A DNA stretch of 64,000 nt from Thermoanaerobacterium sp. RBIITD (GTDB lineage: Bacteria; Bacillota; Thermoanaerobacteria; Thermoanaerobacterales; Thermoanaerobacteraceae). The stretch covers positions 2,679,411-2,743,410 of the forward strand of contig NZ_LT906662.1 in the NCBI RefSeq assembly GCF_900205865.1. The letters run 5' to 3'. The notes below the pieces were generated by a model. It searched no databases. It worked only from the letters and a program-made list of their open reading frames with translations, and was not told the DNA's origin. Shown here piece after piece: positions 40,676-51,198 of the stretch. Position 1 is the stretch's first letter. Each line of letters starts with the position of its first letter. The translations under genes and the position numbers were made by a program.

Positions 40676-42440
40676 AATTTGCGAAAGAGGCTGTGAAATT
40701 CCCGAAAATGGTACAGGAGCATGCGGTTTATATGAAAATAATGGACAAGTTATTGTAGAAAGATTCCCAAATAAGTATCTTATTACTTGTCCAATATCAA
40801 TAGAAACCATGCCTATGTTACATTTTTATATAGGGCAAAAATTTTTACAGATCAGTACTGTAGGATGTAATTTTCATTGTCCGGGTTGTATTTCTACAGT
40901 AATTGTAAAAGAAATGAATCATAAGAGCAAAGCCCTTAAGGAGTTATCTCCGATGGAAATAGTAAATGAAGCTATAAAAAATAATTGTATTGGTATTGCT
41001 TTTTTGATGAATGATCCGATTGCTTCTTTTTACACATTTATTAAGGTCGCAGAAGCTGCAAAAAAAAGAAAACTACTTGTAGGCTGTTCTTCTAACACAT
41101 ATTTTACTGAAGATGCTTTAAATAAAATTATTAAATACTTAGATTTTATTAATATAGGTGTAAAAGGGATGTCTGATGATATTTACCGTAAATGCGGTGG
41201 AAGTACAGTTAATCCTGTTATAAGGAATATGAAAATATTGCATGATAATGGAGTATTTATTGAGGTTTCCTGTGTATACAGTAACGAGAATAAGGAACAA
41301 GTAATAGAGCTTGCAAAAAAGATAAGCGAAATATCCAAAGATATACCTTTACAAATTATGCGTTTTATTCCACTGGAAGAAGCTGATTGTTCTTTAGAAC
41401 CCTCTATTAAAGCTTCAGAAGAGCTTATAAAACAATTAATGCAGTATGTTAACTATGTGTATCTTTTTAATTCGCCAGGAACTGATTTCTTAAACACATA
41501 TTGTCCTAAATGTGGGAAACTTATTTATAAAAGAGATTTTTACGGCCCTATGGGTGCAAAATTAATAAGTTCAGAATTAGTGGAAAAAGAAATTTGTCCA
41601 AGGTGTTCATTTAAATTAAACTTTAAAGGCTCTTTAAAAAATGTAAGATATCAGGAAGCTGATTTTCAAGGAGGATACCCCTTTACCAGAGCGCTGGAAA
41701 TAATGGAATCTATATTAATAACTATTGGTGTTAGTGATAAAGATAAAATAGTGAAGGTATGGGAAGATGTGCTTTGTAGTGGGAAATTAAAAAATCTCCA
41801 TATGGATATACAAAATTTAAATAGTTATATTGATACTATAAGAAATTTTGGAAAAATAGCTGGCTATAACAATGAAGCAGAAAATTTATCAAGTTATATG
41901 GAAGAAAGAATTTCTATAATTCAACGTGGATTAGCTAATGTAAAAAATAAGCCTAAAGTATATTATGCTATGGGTAAACCGCTTTTTTGCATCAAAGGTG
42001 GAAGAATGGAAAATCAATTGATAGAAGCAGCTGGAGGTATTAGTGTAAATAAAGAACTTGATTGCAGCGGAAGACCTGGAATGAGAATCTCAGTTGAACA
42101 ATTAAATAAATTAAATCCAGATATCATTTTCATTTCTGCATTTATATCTAATTCAGTTGAAGATTTCTATGATGAGTGTATTAAAGATGGAATAAATGTA
42201 GAAGCAGTAAAAAACAAAAGAATATATACACATATAGCACCGGGATTGGATTTTGGAAGTCCAAGATGGATATTGGGACTTATGTATATGGCCAATATTC
42301 TGCATCCTGATATATTTAATTTTAATGTAATAAAAGAAGTTGAACAATTCTATCAAAAATTTTATAATATAGATTTTACTTTAGCAAATTTAAACCGTTC
42401 TTTTGCCAAGCCAAGCAATAAATGGAAGCTGAATTCATAA
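40665..42440 (+). CDS. Radical SAM protein fused to a binding-protein-like domain
   Basis: 591 residues from TTG 40665 (AGGAGG upstream). The N-terminal cysteine-rich head (CEICERGCEIPENGTGACG, as in AmrS/PFL-activase-like proteins) is followed by the radical SAM motif CNFHCPGC (Cys68, Cys72, Cys75). A zinc-ribbon-like pair lies at Cys280/283 and Cys311/314. Residues about 425-575 look like the C-lobe of the neighbouring substrate-binding protein: KVYYAMGKPL, ISVEQLNKLNPDIIFIS, PRWILGLMYMANILHPD. There is no signal peptide, so this lobe is cytoplasmic. I infer a maturation or sensing step on the cargo of the adjacent importer. The chemistry is unknown. Confidence 0.85.
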   Translation: MKCEICERGCEIPENGTGACGLYENNGQVIVERFPNKYLITCPISIETMPMLHFYIGQKFLQISTVGCNFHCPGCISTVIVKEMNHKSKALKELSPMEIVNEAIKNNCIGIAFLMNDPIASFYTFIKVAEAAKKRKLLVGCSSNTYFTEDALNKIIKYLDFINIGVKGMSDDIYRKCGGSTVNPVIRNMKILHDNGVFIEVSCVYSNENKEQVIELAKKISEISKDIPLQIMRFIPLEEADCSLEPSIKASEELIKQLMQYVNYVYLFNSPGTDFLNTYCPKCGKLIYKRDFYGPMGAKLISSELVEKEICPRCSFKLNFKGSLKNVRYQEADFQGGYPFTRALEIMESILITIGVSDKDKIVKVWEDVLCSGKLKNLHMDIQNLNSYIDTIRNFGKIAGYNNEAENLSSYMEERISIIQRGLANVKNKPKVYYAMGKPLFCIKGGRMENQLIEAAGGISVNKELDCSGRPGMRISVEQLNKLNPDIIFISAFISNSVEDFYDECIKDGINVEAVKNKRIYTHIAPGLDFGSPRWILGLMYMANILHPDIFNFNVIKEVEQFYQKFYNIDFTLANLNRSFAKPSNKWKLNS

Positions 42441-42487
42441 AGCTAAATACGTAAAGAATGATTTGAAAATATTAAAATTTTGCTAAA

Positions 42488-42525
42488 ACTCAACCATCAC
42501 ATGTTTCAGTATGAGATGGTTGAGT
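42488..42525 (+). terminator. Hairpin after the radical SAM gene
   Basis: ACTCAACCATC and GATGGTTGAGT form an 11-bp stem about 50 bases past the stop codon. The T-run is poor, but it probably ends the importer operon. Confidence 0.55.
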
Positions 42526-43526
42526 AATTAATATTCCAAAAAATTTAAGACAAAGCTTATTTGATATGATAAATTATTTTAATGTATTAGATCTCATATA
42601 AGTTATATAAGTTTCAAAATCTATAGTTCAAAATAGTTAGTTATGACTTTATTTATTCTGTGATATGCGGTATATTAGGTGTTTTTAGTGTTTGGTATTT
42701 TTGTAACTAAATTATTGTTTAATTGGTGGACAATATGGATATTTGGATTAAATATTCAAAATAATTTTTAATCAACATTATTTATTGTATTTGAATTTAG
42801 GAATGACTATAATTGTTATTATTATAACGTGCTTTTATGATTTTTTAATTGAGAAGAAAAGTTTCTTTATGGGAAATAATTACTATATGTATATCTAGAA
42901 TATTTATAATTATAAGAGCAGTGATAGAAACAAATGTTATTATATAATAAAAAAAATAATAAAAAATCGGATTCTTTATCTTGTAAAAACATTATTATTC
43001 TTTTATTTTCAAACATAATAGCTGTAATACTTATTGTGTTTAGTAATTTAAAATTATTTAATTGAAATATTAATTCTTTGGTTAGAATAGGATTGCTTCT
43101 TATTAGTGCTAAATATATATTTAGAAATGTTATTTTATGTTCCAGTTTTAATATTCCTACAGTGTATTCGTGCAAAATCTATGTCATTAAAATATATTAG
43201 TTAAAGTCTCTTGTGGTATTACTTTTAAGTAACTTATACCTGGGCAAAGTTTTTACTGATTCCAATATTATTGTTTTATTTTTATTGGAGGTTTCAAAGA
43301 AAAATATATATGATTTACTAATTGACACAATGTTGGCTTTTGGTATAGTTTTAGTATTATCAATAATTCATTTTTAATGCTTATATAGGTAAACTGTAAA
43401 ATAAAAATGGTTCTTTTTCAGCTATGAGGAGTAAAAATTTTTCGAGTAAAAAAGCCCCATATATAATTATTTTAATAAAATTGTAATATAAGCTAAAATT
43501 ATTTTATTGTAAAGGGACTATTAATA
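42526..43526. other. Gene-poor AT-rich spacer
   Basis: No supported gene on either strand; long T and A runs and frequent stops. I see no tRNA, CRISPR-like repeat or clear IS end. Confidence 0.5.
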
Positions 43527-43725
43527 ATGACGATAAAAGGAAGACGAGAATTAACAAAAGAAAGTAAGGCTTTTAGAGAATTACTAAAAGTAATGAAACA
43601 TTTTTTTTAGGATTTCATTGAAAAGCTCAAAGATCCAGAAGATCCAAGACATCAAAGCTATAAAATTTATGAGACTGACGAATTGCTCTTTATAGTATTA
43701 TGTATTTGTCAAGTAAAAAAATAAA
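43527..43725 (+). pseudogene. N-terminal fragment of an ISAs1/H-repeat-type transposase
   Basis: Begins ATG 43527 and, after one internal stop at 43607, reads DFIEKLKDPEDPRHQSYKIY and ETDELLFIVLCICQ before stopping. This is the N-terminal DDE_Tnp_1-associated segment (..L.DPRDPR....Y.L.E.L...LC) of ISAs1-type transposases. The catalytic part is absent. Confidence 0.6.
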
Positions 43726-43780
43726 CCAAATTTCAATTGAATTTTCCCCAGCTTTGGGTATAAAAAATTATGCAATACTT

Positions 43781-44027
43781 TGATTCTTTATCCACTCTTC
43801 TGTTTCTTTTAACCTTTATGAATTACAATTAATATTCACAATATAAGTTTTTTGTGTAAATCTATCTACCATTGCTGCTGTCATGACTTGATCTTGGAAT
43901 ATTTCATCCCACATTTCAAATGATATGTTTTTCATTATTATTGTTGATTTTCTCCCTGCTCTTAATGATAAGTTTGTAAATAAAAACTCAGACCCTTCTT
44001 TATCAAAAGAGATATAGCCAAGTTCGT
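43781..44027 (-). pseudogene. 3' fragment of an IstB-like ATPase (IS21 family)
   Basis: Minus strand reads DELGYISFDKEGSEFLFTNL, SLRAGRKSTIIMKNISFEMW and DEIFQDQVMTAAMVDRFTQK, then a stop and RLKETEEWI. It matches the Walker B to C-terminal part of IstB/DnaC-like transposition helpers. The N-terminal half is gone. It is not the same lineage as the IstB at 59405. Confidence 0.8.
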
Positions 44028-44236
44028 CTTATAGAAAGTTAATTATTATGCGAAGTTGAATGTTAAACCTGAATTATTCTTAATTTTTACTTAAAAGCAC
44101 TACATACCGCATAGTTACTGCTTCTTTTACTGTTATTGCATTTCACTTAAAAAGTGAAATTTAAACTATAGAAAATAGGGTTTCACTTTGCTAAAATATA
44201 GTTACTATACTAATACAAAACAAAGGAGAATCCTAT

Positions 44237-45542
44237 ATGTCTAGTTTAATTGATACTCACTTAGAATGCAGTAGCAGAATAAAAATAAATTTTAATGGTG
44301 GCAACTTATCTTCCGATACAGGTTTATTCTTACTTAAAAATTTGCACACAAAGTTGGTTTTGAAAAGGTAATAAAAGATAATTTCAAAACAAATGATTCT
44401 GCCAGTTTTCGTATCCATAAGGATGCTGAAAACTTACAGCATATAATATATCAGACCATTGCTGGATATTTTCAAGATGATGCTGATGAACTTACTGTTG
44501 ATCCTGTATTTAATGCTATTCTTGATAAGAATGCACTTGCATCACAACCAACAATGTCAAGATTTTTTAACCGTATGGATAAAGATACGCTTCAACAGTT
44601 TGAACAAATACACAAAATCATGAGGAAGCCTATTCCAAAAAAATTGCTGATATGGTACTTCTTGATATTGATTCAACACTTTTTAGCACATATGGAAATC
44701 AGGAAGGTGAAGGCTTTAGTTACCATTATTCTAGTCATGGTTATCTTCCGTTATTTTGCTATGATAGACTTACCGGAGACCTTTTAAAAACCGAGCTTCG
44801 AGATGGTAATGTCTATACATCAAAAGGTTCTACTGTTTGTGAAGCCGCTGCTTTTAGAATATATGGAACAGTATTATGACACGGATGTGTATCTACGTGG
44901 TGCAGTGGTTTTGCTGTTCCAGAACTTTTTGATCTGCTTGAACATAATGGGCGCTCATATGCCATAAGGCTGAAAACTAATGAAACTCTTTATTATGAGG
45001 CTGCTTATTTGACAGATGAATTCGATAAATGGCTGTTTGAATACGCTGTACGCTATGGAGAATTTCATTCATTATCAGGTAGCAAGCTGGAAGTATCCGC
45101 GTAGGGTTGTTGCTAAGGCAGAAAAACCAACAGGACAAATGGCATATCTGTATACATTTATTGTAACAAATATGGTATTGGAGCCGGAAAAACTAATTCA
45201 GTTTTACTGTAAACGTGGATGCATGGAAAACTTCATTAAAGAATGCAAAAATGGATTTGACTTTGATTCCATGAGCAGCCATAGCAAGATAGTAAATGCA
45301 AACCGCTTGCAGATATCAATGCTAGCATATAATCTATTCAATTGGATTAGACGTCTAGTGCTTCCAGCAAAAATGCGTAAGCTTCAGATAGATATTATAA
45401 GGCTAAAGCTGATAAAAACGCATCAAAGATAGTACGAGGTACCCGATATATAACATTCAAACTTTGTAGCAGTTACCTCTATAAAAAGGAATTTTATGAA
45501 ACTATGGTAAATATCCATAAACTAAGACCGAAGCTTGAATAG
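44237..45542 (+). pseudogene. IS1380-family transposase, multiply broken
   Basis: ATG 44237 behind AAAGGAG begins MSSLIDTHLECSSRIKINF, but the coding path changes frame at least four times. Pieces in order are NGGNLSSDTGLFLLKNL, LTVDPVFNAILDKNALASQP, MVLLDIDSTLFSTYGNQEGE, YHYSSHGYLPLFCYDRLTGD, RSYAIRLKTNETLYYEAAY, and QFYCKRGCMENFIKECKNGF. The IDSTL..TYG.QEG and SSHGYLPL motifs identify IS1380. It is inactive. The flanking AAAGTGAAAT / GGGTTTCACTTT near 44155-44195 may belong to its left end. Confidence 0.85.
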
Positions 45543-45845
45543 CAACTATTAACGTACTTTGACAAGTTAAAATTTTAGAGTAAATAATACAACAAGATAA
45601 GTCTACCTTTTTTAGGAGAAAAAATTATCATTAATCAAAAATCTAAGCCGTCAAGGGATATATTTAGATGAAATTATATTTTTACATTACTCTAAATAAA
45701 TCAGGCTAAATTATATAATGTTAAAAAATTATTTATCAAGATAAATTTCTTCATGTAAGACACGAGATAATTTAGATATATATTCTACTTATATAGCTGT
45801 TATCAACAATAGCAAGAGGCCAAACTTGATATATTTGGCAGTGTA
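45543..45845. other. Spacer between IS1380 remnant and next fragment
   Basis: AT-rich, no gene or clear repeat seen. The upstream codons before 45846 do not extend the following frame convincingly. Confidence 0.4.
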
Positions 45846-46118
45846 TTGTTGGAGTTATTTGGACTTGCCAGCTATAAAGCAATTGGGGGGAAAAATACTG
45901 AGATATTTGTAAGAATAAATAACCCGATGAAATTAAGACGTTTTGTAATTCAAAATTATTTTAACTTGATTTTGACTGAGATTGAAATGAGGAGAAAAAG
46001 GCCTCAGGAAGTGCTTATAGGATTTATGAGCAGCAATTTATCTGATGAAGAAAGATGTAACGTAATTGAAAATGATTATCTGGGTAGATATGATGAAGTA
46101 ACTAGACTCTTAAAATAA
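45846..46118 (+). pseudogene. C-terminal fragment of a larger protein, possibly a helicase
   Basis: 90 residues: LASYKAIGGKNTEIFVRIN, NPMKLRRFVIQNYFNLILTE and ERCNVIENDYLGRYDEV. GGKN..IF.RINDP.K and the LSDEER..VIE.Y.LG ending remind me of the C-terminus of large DEAD/DEAH helicase-type proteins of mobile defence regions, but this is weak. The apparent start (TTG 45846) has no proper ribosome site. Most likely a tail left by deletion. Confidence 0.45.
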
Positions 46119-46412
46119 AAAGAATGAAGCATAGAGATGGTTTATTTGCTTTCTTTTTTGGAACCTAATGTGAGATTATGTCGTACCAAGGTAAGAACTT
46201 GAAAAAGTAAATGAACTGTCACCAGATGTATGAATTTTGTCGTCGACCTCCAATAGTGCAAAAAGTGTTGGTGAGCGACGACATTTTTTATAATTTTATT
46301 TTTTAAAAAATTATCGACTTTACTATATTTTATGGTATAATCAAGTTAAACGGATTGACAAGCAACAGAAGTTTGTATAAAGTTAAATGCTTTTGTAAAG
46401 CCTTTTAAATGA
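46119..46412 (+). promoter_or_regulatory. Leader of CRISPR array 1
   Basis: Contains an inverted pair GTCGTCG (46240) / CGACGAC (46276) around AATAGTGCAAAAAGTG, also present in the leader of array 2 (61970-62000). An extended -10 promoter TGGTATAAT at 46333-46341 lies about 70 bases before the first repeat. It marks the spacer-acquisition end and sets transcription left to right. Confidence 0.7.
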
Positions 46413-49400
46413 GTTTTTAGCCTACCTATCAGGAATTGAAACTCATATTTTTCTATAATTTTTATTAATTCAGGCTTAGTTTTTAGCCTACCTATCAGGA
46501 ATTGAAACAAGTTCCATATTTTCCTTTCCCTTGTCCAGTCAAGCGTTTTTAGCCTACCTATCAGGAATTGAAACCCCCCTGCAAAACGAGATTCAGACCT
46601 TGTCTCTGTCGTTTTTAGCCTACCTATCAGGAATTGAAACAAAGGAATAGCGTCGCCTTTTTTATAGGCGACGCCTCCTGTTTTTAGCCTACCTATCAGG
46701 AATTGAAACAGAGATCAATGCCAGAAGGCGAGAATACCGTTTTTCTGTTTTTAGCCTACCTATCAGGAATTGAAACAGACATATTTCATATCAAGACAAA
46801 ATAAAGGCAATAAAGTTTTTAGCCTACCTATCAGGAATTGAAACGCAAATGTTCCATCTTCAAAATATTCCCAATCATTACGTTTTTAGCCTACCTATCA
46901 GGAATTGAAACGAGGAACGTATTTCATGCCTAATGCTTTACAGACATCCGTTTTTAGCCTACCTATCAGGAATTGAAACATTCTTCTAATGTAATGGAAG
47001 GGGACGGATTCTTTAAGTTTTTAGCCTACCTATCAGGAATTGAAACTTATAATCCGCCGCTATCTCTGCATCTGTCAAAGCTCGTTTTTAGCCTACCTAT
47101 CAGGAATTGAAACAGAAATAACTCTTTATATTTCTCCCCCTCTTCATCTTGTTTTTAGCCTACCTATCAGGAATTGAAACATAGTTTACATAGTAGCATG
47201 TATCTTTTTATTATTTTAGTTTTTAGCCTACCTATCAGGAATTGAAACTTGCCCCAGGGATAATCAAAATCTCTAAGCCAATCAGGTTTTTAGCCTACCT
47301 ATCAGGAATTGAAACTGGGAAAGATAAGCCGGTTTTTTGCACACAAAATGGGTTTTTAGCCTACCTATCAGGAATTGAAACTTTCTTTGTTGTCATTGCT
47401 GTTTGATAGTGATTTTACGTTTTTAGCCTACCTATCAGGAATTGAAACGATACAAGTGGAGAAAACACACAACAAACAGAAACACGTTTTTAGCCTACCT
47501 ATCAGGAATTGAAACCTGTGTTCGCTAGCACTTCTGTGACGTAGTGCTTTGTGTTTTTAGCCTACCTATCAGGAATTGAAACATTTTCCAGTTGTGTTTT
47601 CTACTGCATGTCCGTTTATGGTTTTTAGCCTACCTATCAGGAATTGAAACCCCCATATATCGCCATTGTCTTTGATTACAACCCATGTTTTTAGCCTACC
47701 TATCAGGAATTGAAACAAAAGATAATAAGTATTTTGTTTTTGAAATTTAATGGTTTTTAGCCTACCTATCAGGAATTGAAACATATAACGTTGAATTCTT
47801 TTTGCTTCCGCCTTGTCGTAGTTTTTAGCCTACCTATCAGGAATTGAAACGGATTTTTAAAAGTCATTATTTCTGCTAAATTTAAAACTGTTTTTAGCCT
47901 ACCTATCAGGAATTGAAACTTCTTTTGGGCTAATACATATAATTGCCTTGCTTCTTGTTTTTAGCCTACCTATCAGGAATTGAAACATCAAGTCGGACAG
48001 TATATCCGAGACGTTGACGTCGTTTTTAGCCTACCTATCAGGAATTGAAACTCTATGCCTAATTTCTTGGCTGTTTCATCATCAAAAGTTTTTAGCCTAC
48101 CTATCAGGAATTGAAACAATCTTTAAAACCAAGTATATCTTTTACTTTCATGGTTTTTAGCCTACCTATCAGGAATTGAAACACTATTTTGACTGGAATT
48201 AAATTAGATAACGCTTTTTCTGTTTTTAGCCTACCTATCAGGAATTGAAACTATTGAGTTGCCATTTAAATCACCTCAATAAATCATAGTTTTTAGCCTA
48301 CCTATCAGGAATTGAAACTGGCTTGAATTTTCTTGTCCTCCAGTTTCCAATATGTTTTTAGCCTACCTATCAGGAATTGAAACTAACTAATAATAATTGC
48401 TGGTGTTTGTGGGATAAAGGTTTTTAGCCTACCTATCAGGAATTGAAACTTTTTTTACTGACATGTACTTCCGCATCGCAGGCAATGGTTTTTAGCCTAC
48501 CTATCAGGAATTGAAACTAATGCTTTCATAGAAGGTAAGTTAGACGAAGAATTTTGTTTTTAGCCTACCTATCAGGAATTGAAACTTATAACAGGAATTG
48601 TTTTAAATGTTATTGATGGTAGTTTTTAGCCTACCTATCAGGAATTGAAACCACAAGAAAATTGAAGCGATGGAGGTGAAATAAAAGGTTTTTAGCCTAC
48701 CTATCAGGAATTGAAACGACATACACAAAAAAGATCTTGAGATGTATGAGAAATGTTTTTAGCCTACCTATCAGGAATTGAAACAGCGAAAGAGCATATT
48801 CATCTAAGAAATCTAAATCAGTTTTTAGCCTACCTATCAGGAATTGAAACGTTGTTATATCTGTGAGTAGGTATGGATTTGCACCAGTTTTTAGCCTACC
48901 TATCAGGAATTGAAACTGATAAGCCTTTTCTTGTGCCTCCTTTGATAATTCATCGTTTTTAGCCTACCTATCAGGAATTGAAACATTTTAGTGTGGAAGC
49001 CATCTAAAAAAGAAAGATTGGTTTTTAGCCTACCTATCAGGAATTGAAACTTATTATACGAGCCATAACTCATAGGTATCAAAAATTAGTTTTTAGCCTA
49101 CCTATCAGGAATTGAAACGATTAGGATATTGAGAAATGTCATATCCTGTCTTTTGTTTTTAGCCTACCTATCAGGAATTGAAACCAAATGTGGCATATCG
49201 GATTTCCTTCTTCATTGTATTTGTTTTTAGCCTACCTATCAGGAATTGAAACAAAAATATGAATTAGTAGAAAGTTATTAATTAACCTTGTTTTTAGCCT
49301 ACCTATCAGGAATTGAAACGAATTAGAGCAAATAATGGTTGCTCAAACTATATAAGGTTTTTAGCCTAACTATCAGGAATTGAAACACTAAAAAATTTAA

Positions 49401-49848
49401 AGATGATTTATCTTTCATATACACGGTTTTTAGCCTACCTATCAGGAATTGAAACTGCTTTAAAACTCTCGCTTTCATGTCATCACCTCGTGTTTTTAGC
49501 CTACCTATCAGGAATTGAAACAGACGAGACCGAAAAAGACCTTAACATTTTGAAATTTAGTTTTTAGCCTACCTATCAGGAATTGAAAGAATTCAAATAC
49601 AAGTGGATACAAAATCAAAGACCAACAAGTTTTTAGCCTACCTATGAGGAATTGAAAGCTTAGTGTTTTTAACGCTTTTATTGTTTCTATTGTCTCGTTT
49701 TTAGCCTACCTATCAGGAATTGAAACTAGATAATAATGTAGCTGTATTAATTTTATATAAAGAGTTTTTAGCCTACCTATCAGGAATTGAAACTGACTAA
49801 GGTGTGCCCTGTTTGTAACAAACAGTTTGGGTTTTTAGCCTACCTATT
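46413..49848 (+). CRISPR. CRISPR array 1, 52 repeats
   Basis: A 30-base repeat beginning GTTTTTAGCCTACCTATC and ending AGGAATTGAAAC recurs every 65-69 bases: 51 complete copies plus a final one truncated after 17 bases (49831). The 51 spacers are 35-39 bases. Most copies are identical. Variants appear only towards the right end (49357, 49560, 49629), consistent with a leader at the left and old spacers at the right. Repeats ending in GAAAC are processed by Cas6 in type I and III systems, but no cas6 is in this window. The adjoining cmr-type cassette would be its user. Confidence 0.99.
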
Positions 49849-50053
49849 CTGAAAATAACGATCCTCAAAAAGGCAACAAAAAACTAAGCCCATACCTAAT
49901 GTAAAAATAGCCTATTTTCATCCTCTGCTGGTGCCGCATTTGCGGCATGGAGAGTCTATGAGGAATTGAAACTATGAGGAATTGAAACTTTTTTCTATGG
50001 TATTTTCCTTCTTTATACCATTCTGTTTTCAGCCTACTTTTGAGTTTAATCTA
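49849..50053 (+). repeat. Decayed trailer end of array 1
   Basis: The last repeat stops at 49848. After about 108 unrelated bases, its 3' half (CTATGAGGAATTGAAAC) appears twice in tandem (49956-49972 and 49973-49988). After 35 more bases a degenerate repeat start, GTTTTCAGCCTAC, follows at 50024. It reads as an old array end broken by an insertion that carries a small palindrome (TGCCGCATTTGCGGCA). Confidence 0.7.
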
Positions 50054-50097
50054 TATCTGCAAGGACCTAACTGGTATAAAAGATTGGAGGAATTTTT

Positions 50098-51198
50098 ATG
50101 AAAGAACTTTTGATTAAAATCAAACCTCTAACACCTTTGTGGACAGGCAATGAAGAAGGGAAAAATACAGATATGAGAGAGACGGGAATAATTGGGAGTT
50201 TAAGATGGTGGTATGAGGCATTGATACGAGGCTTAGGAGAAAGCGCATGTGACCCTACTAATACTAAATGTAATGGTGAAAAACACTGCGGTGCTTGTGA
50301 ACTTTTTGGATGTACTGGCTGGGCAAGAAAATTTAGACTTGAGGTAGAGTTTAATCAAACCATACCAGAGGTTGGGATTGGTGTAAGAAAGGATTGTAGA
50401 AAAATAAGAAAGGTTTCAGGGTTTATGTCTGATGGAACAATTCTTCTTAAATTTACTCCTTTGAAGAAAATAAGTAGTAATGAATGGGCTATGCTAAATT
50501 CAACTTTAAAGATTATTGCAAATTATGGTGCGTTAGGTGCACATGTTTCTCAAGGAAATGGGGTAATAAAAATTGAAGAGAATAACTTGCCTAAAGGAAA
50601 GCTTAATAAAAACGAATGCAAAAGCGAAAAGGAAGGTATTGATTCTCCTAATTTGAAAGACTTTTTCTTTTTTAAAATCAGTATTACATTTACTAATGAT
50701 ATAATGAACCTTATTAAAAATAACGTTTTTTGGACATATGATACAAGTTGCGGATTGAATACTCGTTATAATAGAGATTGGTCTCAATTATGGAATAATT
50801 ACGGTTTTATACCTATTGCATATCATATTAGGGATGCTTTAAGAAGACTTGAACAATATAAAAATATAAGACATGAAATATTTGGAGAAATGGGTAAGGG
50901 TTCTAAGATTTTTGTATCTCACGGATATAAAATAAATGACAAAACCGTTCAGGTAAGAATTTTTGGATATATTAGGAATAATGAAGATGATAAAAATGGT
51001 GAAATTGATGAGTTATTAAAGAAGATAATGAGTAAAAAAGATTCTGGAAGTTTAAATTTTTTAAAAGATTATTTATTTAATATTGAACCACAAAATCAAC
51101 AGAAAAAAGATGGTATTGATAAAATTGAGATAGTTGAAGCAAAACAGGGTAATGAGATTTTGGAAGATTTATTGGAGGTGTTAATTAATGGTGTATGA
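50098..51198 (+). CDS. cmr1: Type III CRISPR RAMP protein Cmr1-like
   Basis: 366 residues. IKPLTPLWTGNEEGKNTDMR, then GIIGSLRWWYEALIRGLGE, CELFGCTGWARKFRL and HVSQGNGVIKI match the Cmr1 (TIGR01894) family, a Cas7-like subunit that caps the 3' end of the crRNA filament in III-B effectors. Cysteines in CNGEKHCGACELFGC could bind zinc. TTGGAGGAA sets the ATG. It starts a six-gene operon with overlapping or tightly spaced genes. It overlaps the next gene by 11 bases. Confidence 0.92.
   Translation: MKELLIKIKPLTPLWTGNEEGKNTDMRETGIIGSLRWWYEALIRGLGESACDPTNTKCNGEKHCGACELFGCTGWARKFRLEVEFNQTIPEVGIGVRKDCRKIRKVSGFMSDGTILLKFTPLKKISSNEWAMLNSTLKIIANYGALGAHVSQGNGVIKIEENNLPKGKLNKNECKSEKEGIDSPNLKDFFFFKISITFTNDIMNLIKNNVFWTYDTSCGLNTRYNRDWSQLWNNYGFIPIAYHIRDALRRLEQYKNIRHEIFGEMGKGSKIFVSHGYKINDKTVQVRIFGYIRNNEDDKNGEIDELLKKIMSKKDSGSLNFLKDYLFNIEPQNQQKKDGIDKIEIVEAKQGNEILEDLLEVLINGV

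Noticed and set aside
42867-43175. 102-codon minus-strand frame in the AT-rich spacer
   Set aside because: Composition is only A/T bias; no start context and no recognisable motif.
46346-47784. Minus-strand reading frames with repeated FQFLIGRLKT units
   Set aside because: They are translations of the CRISPR repeats and change with each spacer; no ribosome site or real protein pattern.
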